A stretch of DNA of 64,000 nt from Dirofilaria immitis (Eukaryota > Nematoda > Chromadorea > Rhabditida > Onchocercidae): the NCBI GenBank assembly GCA_024305405.1, contig JAKNDB010000085.1, positions 1,240,001 to 1,304,000 of the forward strand. Reading direction: 5' to 3'. A model generated the notes under the pieces. That model worked only from the letters and a program-made list of their open reading frames with translations. It was not told where the DNA came from and did no database searches. Shown one piece after another: positions 53,401-64,000 of this stretch (position 1 is its first letter; each line of letters begins with the position of its first letter). The position numbers and the translations under genes were made by a program.

Positions 53401-56267
53401 GTATAGTAGATGAATTGGAGCTGAACTTCCTCATTTGAAAATAAGAAAAAAAAGTTTACCAAGGCCAAAATTGATGTTTCAAATTTTTGTTTTTTCAAAA
53501 GAATTTTTACAGAACCGTTAATTTGCAGCATATAAGTTGTAGAAGAACAGCATATGAATTGCGCGTGACAAATTCTGTGTTGCAATTCAGAGAGTGTTAT
53601 GTACAGTAATCTATATATGATAATAGTGTCAATGTTCTTGTTGATATTAGAAAAAGGTCAAAATTGTATGCGGTGATTTATCGTTTCGGCTTTTGTATCC
53701 CCGGTGTTGTTATTTTGAAGTATATAGAAATGGTTCGAAGTTATGGCGGAAGAAGTTTTAGATGTTTCAATAAAAAAATGGAAAAATTTTAATTTTGCAG
53801 CAGTTTCGAAGCGCAGTTTTAACTAATCAACTCTCCGCTGTTAGATGGACGGGTCGTTGTGTACCAGAAAGACGCGGGTTTGATTTCAACCAGAAATATC
53901 GTGGCAAAACTGTCGCAATTGAAGTATGATTATTTTGTCAAGACTAAATAGAGCTTGATTGAAACTTTGCGATTGAGCCGAACAATTGCTTTTTCAAGTT
54001 ATGCGAGAGACCTTGTGGTCCCGCTCACGAAGTTGATGATATGTTACGGCAAATTGTCCGTGACGGTGCGAGGTTGGATATACCGGATGACACGAGGGAC
54101 GCATTCCGCTACACTTTGCAATATCTTGTGAATTTTGGTGTCGTGTTAAGACTCTTCTGCATTTAAGGTCAGTTTTAGCGAAATGTCTACGAAGGTGCAA
54201 TTCGACGATGCATCTAATTGTTGTAGGAGCATGTCAACAACTGAATAGGAAGTTTATTCTGGACTGAAAATTATTATGCTAGCCTGTTACAAATTTAATT
54301 ATTCATGAATAAACTGGTAATATTATTATCATATACATAAATTAGGCAATATTTTCATATACATAAATTAAGCAGTGACAAAGACTAGAATAAATATGCT
54401 TGTAATAATGAAATGTTCTGTTATTTAGATTTTATTTTCTGCAAAATTGTTCAGATCACCTGTTAATACTGAAGACAAGGATAAGAAGACACCATTGCAT
54501 CTGGCGATTCTCACTCCTCGCGCACCAAATTTCGAAGTAACGAAGACAATTTATCTGCTTCTTGAATACGGCGCTGATGTTAACGAACTGATCAAGAAAG
54601 TGGCACCATTACGAAACAGGTCATTTTGACATTCGTTTAACCTTTTCTTGTTAACTTTTCGAATTAAATGAATTTTTCCTGGATTTGTTAATGATTTTTA
54701 AACTTTATCCAGTTTCATTTTTTATTCATTTTAAGATACCTATCAAATCTTATCGATCATCAGCAGCGCCTTTCAGAGGCTTTTGATGAAGCAAGGATGA
54801 AAACTTTGGTGTAAGTTACTAAATAGTATTGAACAAATATTCGGACTTTTGAAGTACTTTTATCATCTGTTGGACCTTTCCAGCAAGTCGGAAAAACAAA
54901 GTTGTGACATAGTTCTTTTCTGGCAAAGGGTGAAAGAAGAAGGAGAAAAGTAGGGAGTAAGGAAAAAGTTCATTTCTCCACAAACTGATATTTATTACTG
55001 CAACAAACGAAAGTTCGAGGAGAGGTACACGTCATTGGACAATAAAATGATATTCAAAATAATATTTAAATCCAATGCATCAAGTAATGTCGGTAATTAT
55101 TTTTAATCCTCTTCATATTATGCTCGATATATTACATAGGGAGCGTTGGGATTCAATATTTAAAAGTTGCTTTGAAGGTTTGGAAAATATTTAAAAGTTC
55201 GTTATTCAGCATATATTGGAAAAAGAAGGCTACAATTTAAATATTCAATGGGAAGGATTTTTGAAATAATCGTAAAATGTGACGATATGCCAATCGACTT
55301 GAGATCAATCGGCTTAGAATTTATTTCGTATTCAGAAAATTTCCGGAGTGTAGTTTTCCACTGCATCCTTCAAGCCGTTCATTTTGTTTTCATTATTAGT
55401 AGGCGATAGCGATGATGCAATAGCGCATTTTGTTGGATAGACATGAAGGGAAGGAATTATTGAATTCAGCTGGAAAAAGATGATAAAAGGATTTGGTGAG
55501 GAATGGGTGTGCTCTATCATATTTTTGAATTTTTGTAAATTTTTCGCATTATAACGGATTTCAAAAGCAAGATGTTTAAATCGAAGAGAAATCTGTAATG
55601 ATCTTTCTTTGGAGAGGTCAACAAGTTAGCTTTTTTGATGATCGATTTCTGGATTGGTAACCAAAAATGTGATGCATGGTAAGTCAAGGAATTTACTCGG
55701 TAATCTGTTATAATTGCAGAAGTCTTGCATCACCTAATTATATTCTATTCCTGTTTAATACTGCGGAAATAATAGCAATGCGAAAAAGGGTGCTTCATTA
55801 TATTTTCCTCAATTAGGATTTTATGGATATAACGACACATGAAATTCATTCAATTAGAATGAAGTTATGCGAGCAATTGATTTTGATTTTTGATCGTATT
55901 GGTTACATCTGCAAGGTTATCAATAATAAAATTTCCGATAATGAATTAAAGTTTTGACGAAAAGCGAGATATTTATACGGCCGCTGTCTTTTAGCTTAAC
56001 AACCGATAAATAACTAAGTAGCGAATATAAGGTAGTTCTAAATAGCATATTTCATTATTGGACGTCTCTTTCATTTGATTTTCTTTTAGTATCGAAATAT
56101 GGATCATTGTTTCTTTTCCTTTTTATCCCATTTATCGAAGCTTTTATTAGAAGTGTATCACAGGATAAAAGAAAAAGTTAGAATGATATGAGGAATTTTT
56201 TTTCTTTTTTTTATATCAAACTAAATTGTATATCGGCATAGTAGGAATAATTATAATAGTAATAATA

Positions 56268-56306
<39 letters not shown>

Positions 56307-59300
56307 GTAATAATTGTAATGATAACAATAATAGTAATTATAAAGTTATTTAAAGGCGAAACTAACAAAATTTTAAAATAAGTCTTTGCTATGCATATCC
56401 AGTTGTTATACGAAATTTTTTTTAGGAGAAGGAAAATGATGCGTAGTTGATAATATAAAATACGAATAGTTCCATGTATTTACAATGTATGTTATGCATA
56501 CAATACCAAACATACACACACAGATGTATATATATATAGATAAATAAATGAATGGATGAATTGATATTAAATAAAAGATTATATTTTAAAGTACAATAAA
56601 ACAAAAGAAAAAAAGGAAGGAATTATACTGGGAAAAGTTTTGAAAGCTTAATTACGATTGATTCTTAAATTTTTTTTTCCTTTGTTATAGTTCTCTTGAA
56701 ATAGCTACATTTTTTTCTTTTTTTTTTTATTCAATCTATTTAATGATGATAAGCTATCCGTAGAATAGTATTGCTCTCGAAGATGTAAAATACTAATTAA
56801 ACGTTCAGTTGTTTTTTTCTTTTTTTTTACTTTACCCTTTTTTTTATTTTTCGTTCTCCTCTTTAATCATTTGATTAAATTAGGAAAAACTTGTTTTACT
56901 TTAAAATTTGATGATGAAATTAATTAATCTTAGGAAAATGTTTGTGTATTAATAATACTTTTTAGATGCCTATTTTCTAACGTTAAATTTATTTGTAAAG
57001 AAAATTTCTTACACTTGCGTCTTTTTTCGATTTTTTTTCGATTTTTTCTTTCGATTTTTTTCGTTCGCTTTTAAGCAAATTAATCTTAATTTTGCAAAAA
57101 GCTTTATTGATGTTTTATTATTATTATTACTTTGCAGATTTTTTTTCTTCTTTAGCTAAGCTTTGTACTTTAACTTGATTTTTAACTATATATATATTTA
57201 GTTGATTAATAAAAAGAAAAAAAAGAAAAAAATTATCGAAAGATTCCTATAATTGCAAGTGAGATTGAATTTGTTTTAAGCAGACGGATATAATTTTCAC
57301 GAGGAAATTTGCTGATGCTTATTATTATTATTATTATTATTATTGTTATTGTTTTCTGGATATTTTTTTAGATTGAATTTTTGTATTTTAGGATAATTAA
57401 TTAAGAAAAATAAAAGAATTTCAAATTATAAGTGGAATGGAATTTGCTATATTTATCCAGAGAAAAAACAGAAATAAAAAATTCTCGACGTAATTTATTT
57501 GTAAATTCGGTTCGCTGCTTGATTATATACTTATTCGGACGTAATTCTCTTTTAATGTATCATTTAGTTATACTAACTGATATAATCTGAAAAAAAAGTG
57601 ATGTAAAATATGTGATAAAAAGGAATTTTTATTAACAATTTCCTACATTTTTATTTATGAATATTCGAATATGATGATAGTTTTGAAAAATTATCGGAAA
57701 TAGATTTACATATTTATTACGAATTTGAATGCAAAAATGCGATAATTATGTAAAATATCAAAAATGTAGTTTGTTATAACAATTTGATATTTCGAATAGG
57801 AAAAAGACGATAAAATAATTCTTCTAAACTGAAAGCTATAGGCAGTTGAGAAATTTCAATATTTTTTTCGGAAATTTTTCAAAAAATTCTTTGTTTATTG
57901 AAATGATTTTGGAATAGCTTTTTTTGGACATAATGGTTTAGCCTATCATAATTTATCTATTCTTTAATAATAAGGATGAACTCGGTTATCATTCGAATTA
58001 GTTGGGAACATGCAGTTATGATAGTGGCATTTATTCTTAACAGCAAATTATTGTAACAATCTAACCTGAGCTAGCTTAATTGATTTTATTATCATTTGAT
58101 AGTAAAGATCAAATTTTAATTCAAACAAAAGCAACTCTAAAATGCTTGAAAAGTATAAAGGTATAAACCCCATATTTTCTGCTTTCATAAGCGCATACTA
58201 TTATTAAATATTGTTATCTATGTGTAAATATATATTCCTTTTTTTTTCTGAAGTTAAACAAAATTTTCGGTGATTGTTTTCTTGAAAATTATCTTATAAA
58301 AGTGTTTATATATATAATAAACTTTTGGTTTTTTTTTATATTTTCTAGGGATATAACAGTGAAACGAATACTTCTTCCGGTATCGGTACGAGCAATGTGG
58401 AATTCGAATCGACAGATTGGACAACAGAAATTGGCTTCAATCATGAAACATTCATGTTTCCAAATGATCGTTATGCCTATATGATATTGCTAGCTGTTTT
58501 CGATTATCGTAGTGCACGATATGTACTAAATATTTTTGCTTATCATTCTGAATATTTCTAAAATTATTATTTATATTAACTTATTAGATTACATTACCGT
58601 ATTAGCTTACCGTAGTCCGACTTATCGTAATTTCCAAAATTAAGGATTTTATTGCACTAGTATACTATAATCTAACTTTTATTTGTCAAGAGTTTTCCAA
58701 AGTTACTGATTTAATTACCATATTAGATTACTGTTAGAACTTTACGCATAATATTTTAAAAACATTTCATGAGAATTCATTTTTTTTTATGATTTCATCC
58801 ACTTTTTTTTAAATTTTATTCTAAAATTTAATTTGAGAAAGAGTTAGATAAACACTAAATATAATTGGATGACTATTGAAATGATTTATTTATACTGCAC
58901 TATTACTGGCTGATTTATTACTTATTGAAACATATTAAATTGCAAATTTTAAAACATATAATCAGGAAATTGCAGTGGCGTGTACGAATGTGGGGTGAAA
59001 GTCCGTTCGATGATGTAAAATGAATGATGCTGCAGTGGAACCGCTTACCAATAATCCGAAAGGTTTCATTTATGTGACTTCGTTGATCAATGGCTGGAAT
59101 AAGCTAAAAATCAAATTTCAACCGTACATAAAAAAGAAGAAATGGCTAATGATGGCACAGGTTAACATAACTTTTCTTTTTCTGCTTTTTGGTTAGAGAA
59201 TTTCATAAACATTTTGCCGCTATAAGATTTGCAAGAAGTATATTACTATTTGATTCGGACTAGATTAGTCATGAGACAAATATTCATGAAATTTTATAGG

Positions 59301-59395
59301 TTTTACTTATACAATTACACAAACCTGCTTCGTACGTACCGAGACCGGCGCTCGAAGTAGCTCCTGAAAGTGGTACCGATTGGAGGCATGAGTGA
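50429..59395 (+). CDS. Chromodomain and ankyrin-repeat chromatin protein (MPP8-like architecture)
   Basis: Exons that keep phase include 50429-50491, 50808-51027, 51156-51320, 51643-51789, 52011-52112, 52220-52492, 52640-52989, 53143-53352, 53801-53923, 53999-~54167, 54455-54619, 54736-54808, 58349-58522, 58976-59160 and 59300-59395. Exons 1-2 give a full chromodomain (ETYAVEKIVGIK, YKVRWKGFSESEDTWEPYDN) with aromatic cage residues, so methyl-lysine binding is likely. Long acidic/basic linkers include an AT-hook-like GNRGRGRRRK and KPRGRGSIRGSKRKR. Ankyrin repeats follow (KKTPLHLAI, TIYLLLEYGADVN). The last exons (WRVRMWGESPFDD, GFIYVTSLINGW) form a conserved-looking C-terminal domain joined across a 3.5-kb intron in phase 0. 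A coding-like stretch at about 51517-51640 is unplaced. Three or more single-base breaks lie in A runs. The architecture recalls MPHOSPH8; orthology is inference. Confidence 0.72.
54809..58348 (+). other. Large intron of the chromodomain gene
   Basis: 3.5 kb without a supported exon: (AAT)n near 56253-56305, (TTA)n near 57318-57346, TTTTTTTCGATTTT-type repeats near 57025-57070 and long T runs. If the downstream exons belong to a separate gene, the upstream one would end at TAA 54811-54813. The matching phase 0 donor (TTG/GTGTAAGT) and acceptor (TTTTCTAG/GGATAT) make one gene more likely. Confidence 0.5.
56253..56310. repeat. AAT trinucleotide microsatellite
   Basis: About a dozen consecutive AAT units with a few GTA interruptions. 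The matching TTA run lies at 57318-57346. Confidence 0.85.
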
Positions 59396-59986
59396 AAAGT
59401 TAATTTCATAACTTCCTAGGATTTATTCAGATTCCGGTTAGATTCAATTTATTCTTTTGTACTTGTTTTTTTCATTCTATATATTCGTATGTTCCGTGAA
59501 ACTTCAATAAGTTCCGAATAAGGTTGGAATTTTCATCCAATATGCTACTGTATTATTTCAAGGAAAACATTCCTCTATTAGGCTAATTTTGGAAATTGCT
59601 GAGATTTCACAAATTGTTATGTACTAATTACTACAAATTTATGGCTATGTATTAACATTTGCATTGTCCTTAAAATTGAATTTAATTCAACATGATTCAA
59701 AAACAATGTTTTCTTAATATCAGAAATATTAATCTTTTATTGATATGATTTTACTGGTATCGAATGAGTTTTAATATAGACAATATATTTCTGTTGTAGA
59801 AATTATAAATTATCAAACTTGAATTCAATAAAATAAATTATTTCAAAATGTATAGAAATTAAGCATGCAAACATTTAATGACTGATTTTGGAGTTAAGCA
59901 AATTGTGGATAAAAATGAAATCAGCTTTAGTTGAATTTTTGAAGAATTTAAATGTCCTCTATATCTTTTTATGGGTTATACAAATA
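59396..59986. other. Convergent intergenic spacer
   Basis: 591 bp between the stop codons of the plus-strand chromodomain gene and the minus-strand CWF19L1 gene. It contains 3' ends only; no additional gene is seen. Confidence 0.6.
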
Positions 59987-62900
59987 TCATTCATCGTCAT
60001 CATCATCTGTGAAATCATATGGCTTGAAGGTTTTCTTCAAATTATCTATCAGTTTTATTTGTTCACTTTTCTCCAACTCGCACTGACGCCAATCAATTTT
60101 TCTTCACAATCCAGCAAAGCTGGTTCAGCCAGTACCTGTAATTCACTTTCAGATGAACAGGGATGAAATCTTTCCTGTCCAGGAATTTTAAAATTTCTCA
60201 AGTAATAATTCCAACTTTGATTCAAGCGTTTTTTAATCACCAAATGAGTACATAATGAAACTCAAAAAGCCAACGACTTCGGATATTCATTGAACTTACT
60301 TCTCGTCCAAACTGAAGTGGGAAATTGACCATATTTAATGAATAAAGTCGACTACCATCTGGAAGCTCGACAAGAAAATATGGACGACCTTCATTTACTA
60401 GATCCCAAATCTATAAAATATACATATTTCAAAAATGCTTTCATACAAAAAAAAAAACAAATATATGATGAATTATTAGTATTGGAGAATAATTTTGTAA
60501 AAATATTAGGAATTTTACCTCCTCTTTCTCTTCGAGGAATACCATTTCTATATTTTTCATTTGTGCAGCATTCAGAAACGAACTTCGCAATGCCCTAGAA
60601 CAAGTTTTCGGGATCGGCACAACTTGTATCTGTAATACGCTTTCCTTGATAATCATAATAGTCCAAGTTTTCGAAAAGAAAAATGCGTGGAATAACTTGA
60701 AATGATTCGTAAATTTAATTTTCGATTTGCAAAAAACAAACAAACGTTTTTATTTGTCCCAGTATTATTAGTATAGCAAAAGACAAAAGAAACTTATTGT
60801 TAGAGGAATAATTAATGTAGTTCGAATTAACAAAATGTTTACTAAGTATTATAGATGGAATATATCGAAATATCCGAAAATTGAAACGGAAAAAGAAGCA
60901 AAGAGGATACTATAAAAATAACGAAAAAACTGCAGTAAAATAAGAAATGAACCTGTAAATGTTGCGTTTTATAATTTCGTTCGAAAAATACCGGCAATTT
61001 TCCTTGCTTATTGAACATAAGCGTTAATGCATCTTTATATTTCTTAACGTCATCTCGGACTTCCTGCGAAGCTGCCACAATTGATTGTATATGACCTAAT
61101 AAAATAAAGAACGATAACTGAATATGGCGAAGAAATTTGTTTTCTCTGAAGAAAAAATTTTTGAAATAATACAAGAATTTATTAATCGGATTAAGTAAAA
61201 CTAACCAATCGATAAAATCATTACATGATCATCGACTAGAGGACCTTTCGGCATTGCTAAATAACACTCATCGGCTACAGATATTATCAAATATTGCTCT
61301 GCATCTACGTTTGATAGACAGAACCAACAAGGTTGCTGGATTCGTGGTTCTCGAGAAGATTCTAAGAATTTGTTGAAATGAGACTTACTGATAACTGATA
61401 TCTTGATTAAAATCGGAATGTTTCAACGATAAACGCGAAAATTTTTTTTAAATTATAGTGAGTGTATCCGAAAAATTCATTATTTGTATTTACAATATAT
61501 TGCTTTTTTTCCAGAAAAAAGAATTCTACAAAAATGCCACTTTTAGATTTTAATAAAGATATGTTTTTGAACATAAAGTTCTCAATTCTTTATTTTTATT
61601 TTTAACACACCATTTTTTCGCCGTCGTTTGCCGCCATGATCAACATTATCCTCAACCTCAGCTGACATATCAAAAAATACTGTTCCTTCGAATCCTCTTG
61701 TTTTCTCTTTTTCTCTCTTTCGCTAAATAAAATTCTTGAAGTTTTTCAATTTTTAATCGTTACTCTATTCACAAATGAATATCGAAGTATGGCACTGGTT
61801 TACTTCATCGGCACTTGATAATACATATAAAGCTTGAAGGAATGCCATAATATTTTAAAATTTAATAATTTAGTTTTGATTTTTCATACTAATTCTAAGT
61901 CCAATTAGTAATATGAACAATTTAAAAGTTCCGTCAACGATCATTCATAATGACATATATCTAAAATTTATACTTTATGATATGTTTCTTGCTTAAAAAG
62001 CAAATAAAAAACTGAATCATACTCTAAGATCATTCGTGCCAAGATTTCCATGTATGGAAACTCGGTAGCATTACTTGGTTGTTCTGTAAGTTCAGTTCTT
62101 GACAATTTCCGCATAGGAATTATTGAGAAAGCATAAAGCCACTTATCCTTTCTGGATTATTTACTGAGCTAAACCAATAAAACGCGTAACGTGCTGAGCA
62201 GCTTCTTGTAGAACTCGATGATTCCTGAAAATATCTTTCTATTTGGATTTCTTTTTAAAATCCAAAGCTTTAATTAGAAGTATTCCAAGCAATTCAGAGT
62301 ATCTTCTTGCTTGTATTACTGTTTATTGAAATTTGCATGATAATTTTGTGGATGCAGAAAAAGAAAGAAAAAGTTTTGCATAACAACAGTGAAGAAATGA
62401 ACAACAAATTCAATTTCAAAACTAAAAAGAAAACCGGAACCTGTATGGTGTTCTTTCGTAATGCGTACCCATTCCAGCAAAATGGTAACGAGGTTTTAAG
62501 CCTGCTGCAAGTTGTGATAAAATGCAACTCCCTTCAACATCCTTTTCGGACAATTTGTCGAAAATTTTGAAACCTGAAACTTGCTGGTAAACTTTGTTTT
62601 GATAAGTCCATCATTAAGCAGTAAAATTTAAGAACTGTATAACAAGAAGTTACATAAATTCGTACCCCAGCAGGCCACATGGATGTAAGCAAAAGATCAA
62701 GTCCCAAATATCCAGTACTCGCATTCACAAACTTTAACAATTCACTAACATCGTTCTGGTTGAACTGTAAAACACAATAGATGTGATAAATTATTTAATT
62801 ACATCAAAAACAATTAATTCGAGAATGAAGTCTTCAAACTAAACAAGAGAATAAAGAAGTCAGCAAAAGGAAAAATGAATGGATAAGGGAGCAAACAACC

Positions 62901-63692
62901 ATTATAAAGATTTCGTAATATTTCACTGTAAGTATAATGGAAATTATCTTCGAGAAATTCTAAAATAAATTTAGAAACATTACCTGGAAAGGCAAGTCTT
63001 GTGTACCCTCAATTCCACTTACATATGCTACTTGAAGACCACTTGTTGTATTCAGTATTCCTCTTCTGCCAAGATACGTTAGATTTGCAAAGAATTCGAC
63101 ACCATCTTCCGGATAAAATCGTGATGTTGATGGGCAGCATGATCCTATTTATAATTATCAAGAATTTTTGGCAAAATTCATCATATAGCTTTTGAAATTT
63201 AAACTGGAAATTTCAAGTTCAGTTTTCCTAATTCCAAAGCTTTATCATTATTTTGTACATTAACATTTTTAGAAAACCAATGAATTCAAATCAAAATGGT
63301 TCATTATCTAGACTTATTTTCTCATGAAATTACTTTTCAGGGGAAAGAAATCTAACAGTTATTTATGGATATCACCGAATTTAATTTTTCATTTATTTTC
63401 TCTTTGTCCATAGAAAATCGAACTAAAATCTTACGTTCATTGTCAACTTATGCTGCACATTGTTGAGAAATACAATTCGAGAAGAAAATCATTTAATCCA
63501 CTCTTAGGCAAGGTTACATTTAATAATTATCATTATCAGAAATAAAAGTTTAGAATCTATAAAAGTCTTGAGAAAACCTAAAATATAGGTAGAGATGGGC
63601 ATTTTGATAATACCATTGATAATTCGTTCGTTTAGCTCCATATCTGGACCGAAAAATTCGCCAACACAAAAAAGCATATCAAATGGACCATT
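59987..63692 (-). CDS. CWF19L1: CWF19L1 / CwfJ family splicing-associated protein (5' end beyond window)
   Basis: Eleven exons: 63578-63692, 62984-63144, 62666-62764, 62441-62573, 62023-62224, 61611-61722, 61206-61361, 60953-61095, 60519-60629, 60300-60410 and 59987-60135 (stop TGA 59987-59989). The family (yeast Drn1) associates with late spliceosomes and modulates lariat debranching in the nucleus. The N-terminal metallophosphatase-like domain shows NGPFDMLFCVGEFFG, ANLTYLGRRGI and LDLLLTSMWPAG. The CwfJ_C_1 HIT-like domain has CWFCLSNVDAEQYL, GPLVDDHVMILSIGH and VFFERNYKTQHLQVV. The CwfJ_C_2 tail has DWRQCELEKSEQ and FKPYDFTDDD. The first exon (initiator Met to the GDV motif) is not in the window. 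Single-base shortfalls at 60097-60101 and 62147-62148, plus one near 62168, break the raw frame. The protein is otherwise full-length and conserved. Confidence 0.93.
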
Positions 63693-64000
63693 CTATAATT
63701 AAGTCAAATAATTCTAAGTACTATTGTCTCCTGCAAATTATTTGAGAAATAGTAAGTAAGCTGCAATTATTCCAAATATTTTGAGATCTTTCCGCTTATT
63801 TCTGTAGCTTATATATTAAAAAAGACGAAAGCATTATGAAGAGACTGTTCATTTCGTTAGAATTATTACAAACTATTCCGCAGTACTTTAAAATTTATAC
63901 TATATGTAACGATTAATTCTACTGAAACAATATTTGAATTTTTTTTTTTAAAAATGAAAGTCAATCAGCAATCATCAAGAAAATAAACAATTTAGATATG
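63693..64000. other. Intron or upstream flank of CWF19L1
   Basis: AT-rich, with no exon encoding the expected N-terminus visible. It probably belongs to intron 1 of the gene. Confidence 0.5.

Noticed and set aside
60338..60598. 86-codon plus-strand open frame
   Set aside because: Antisense to CWF19L1 exons 60300-60410 and 60519-60629.

Overview
The window is eukaryotic and very AT-rich. Genes have many short exons with (T)nCAG/TTTAG acceptors. An SXP/RAL-2-like gene, BEL/Pao retroelement debris and four orthologues of animal housekeeping genes point to a parasitic nematode, most likely filarial or another spirurid. The species cannot be named from the sequence alone. Layout: 1-5 kb holds trinucleotide microsatellites, a possible RS-domain exon, a MITE-like inverted repeat and a small SXP/RAL-2-like secreted-protein gene (minus strand). 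A degenerate zinc-finger fragment follows at 5.5 kb. A decayed BEL/Pao LTR retrotransposon (plus strand) fills about 5.98-13.44 kb, with both LTRs, gag, protease, RT and integrase remnants. From about 14.4 to 31 kb the DNA is built from diverged tandem duplications. These include two copies of a five-exon GNAT (arylalkylamine-type) N-acetyltransferase gene, three copies of a ~1 kb non-coding repeat, and a pseudo-exon copy of the 3' part of the neighbouring alpha-mannosidase II gene. Intron 1 of the first GNAT copy carries a fragment of a circovirus-like (CRESS-DNA virus) Rep helicase, an endogenous viral element absent from the sister copy. An 841-bp element bounded by ~48-bp inverted repeats lies at 21.2-22.1 kb. 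From 28 kb on come four conserved genes: alpha-mannosidase II (minus, 27 exons, 29.28-40.72 kb); an NDR/SAX-1 kinase (minus, 43.51-47.74 kb); a chromodomain + ankyrin-repeat chromatin protein (plus, 50.43-59.40 kb); and a CWF19L1/CwfJ splicing-associated protein (minus, 59.99 to at least 63.69 kb, 5' end outside the window). Function: the conserved genes act in N-glycan trimming, polarity/morphogenesis signalling, chromatin reading and lariat/spliceosome turnover. They look like independent neighbours, not an operon. A window-wide technical signal matters for any reader. In six genes I find about twenty frame breaks, each repaired by a single added base and nearly all inside A/T homopolymers, while splice phases and conserved motifs are otherwise intact. 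This suggests homopolymer under-calling in the assembly, so automatic ORF prediction here fragments real genes.
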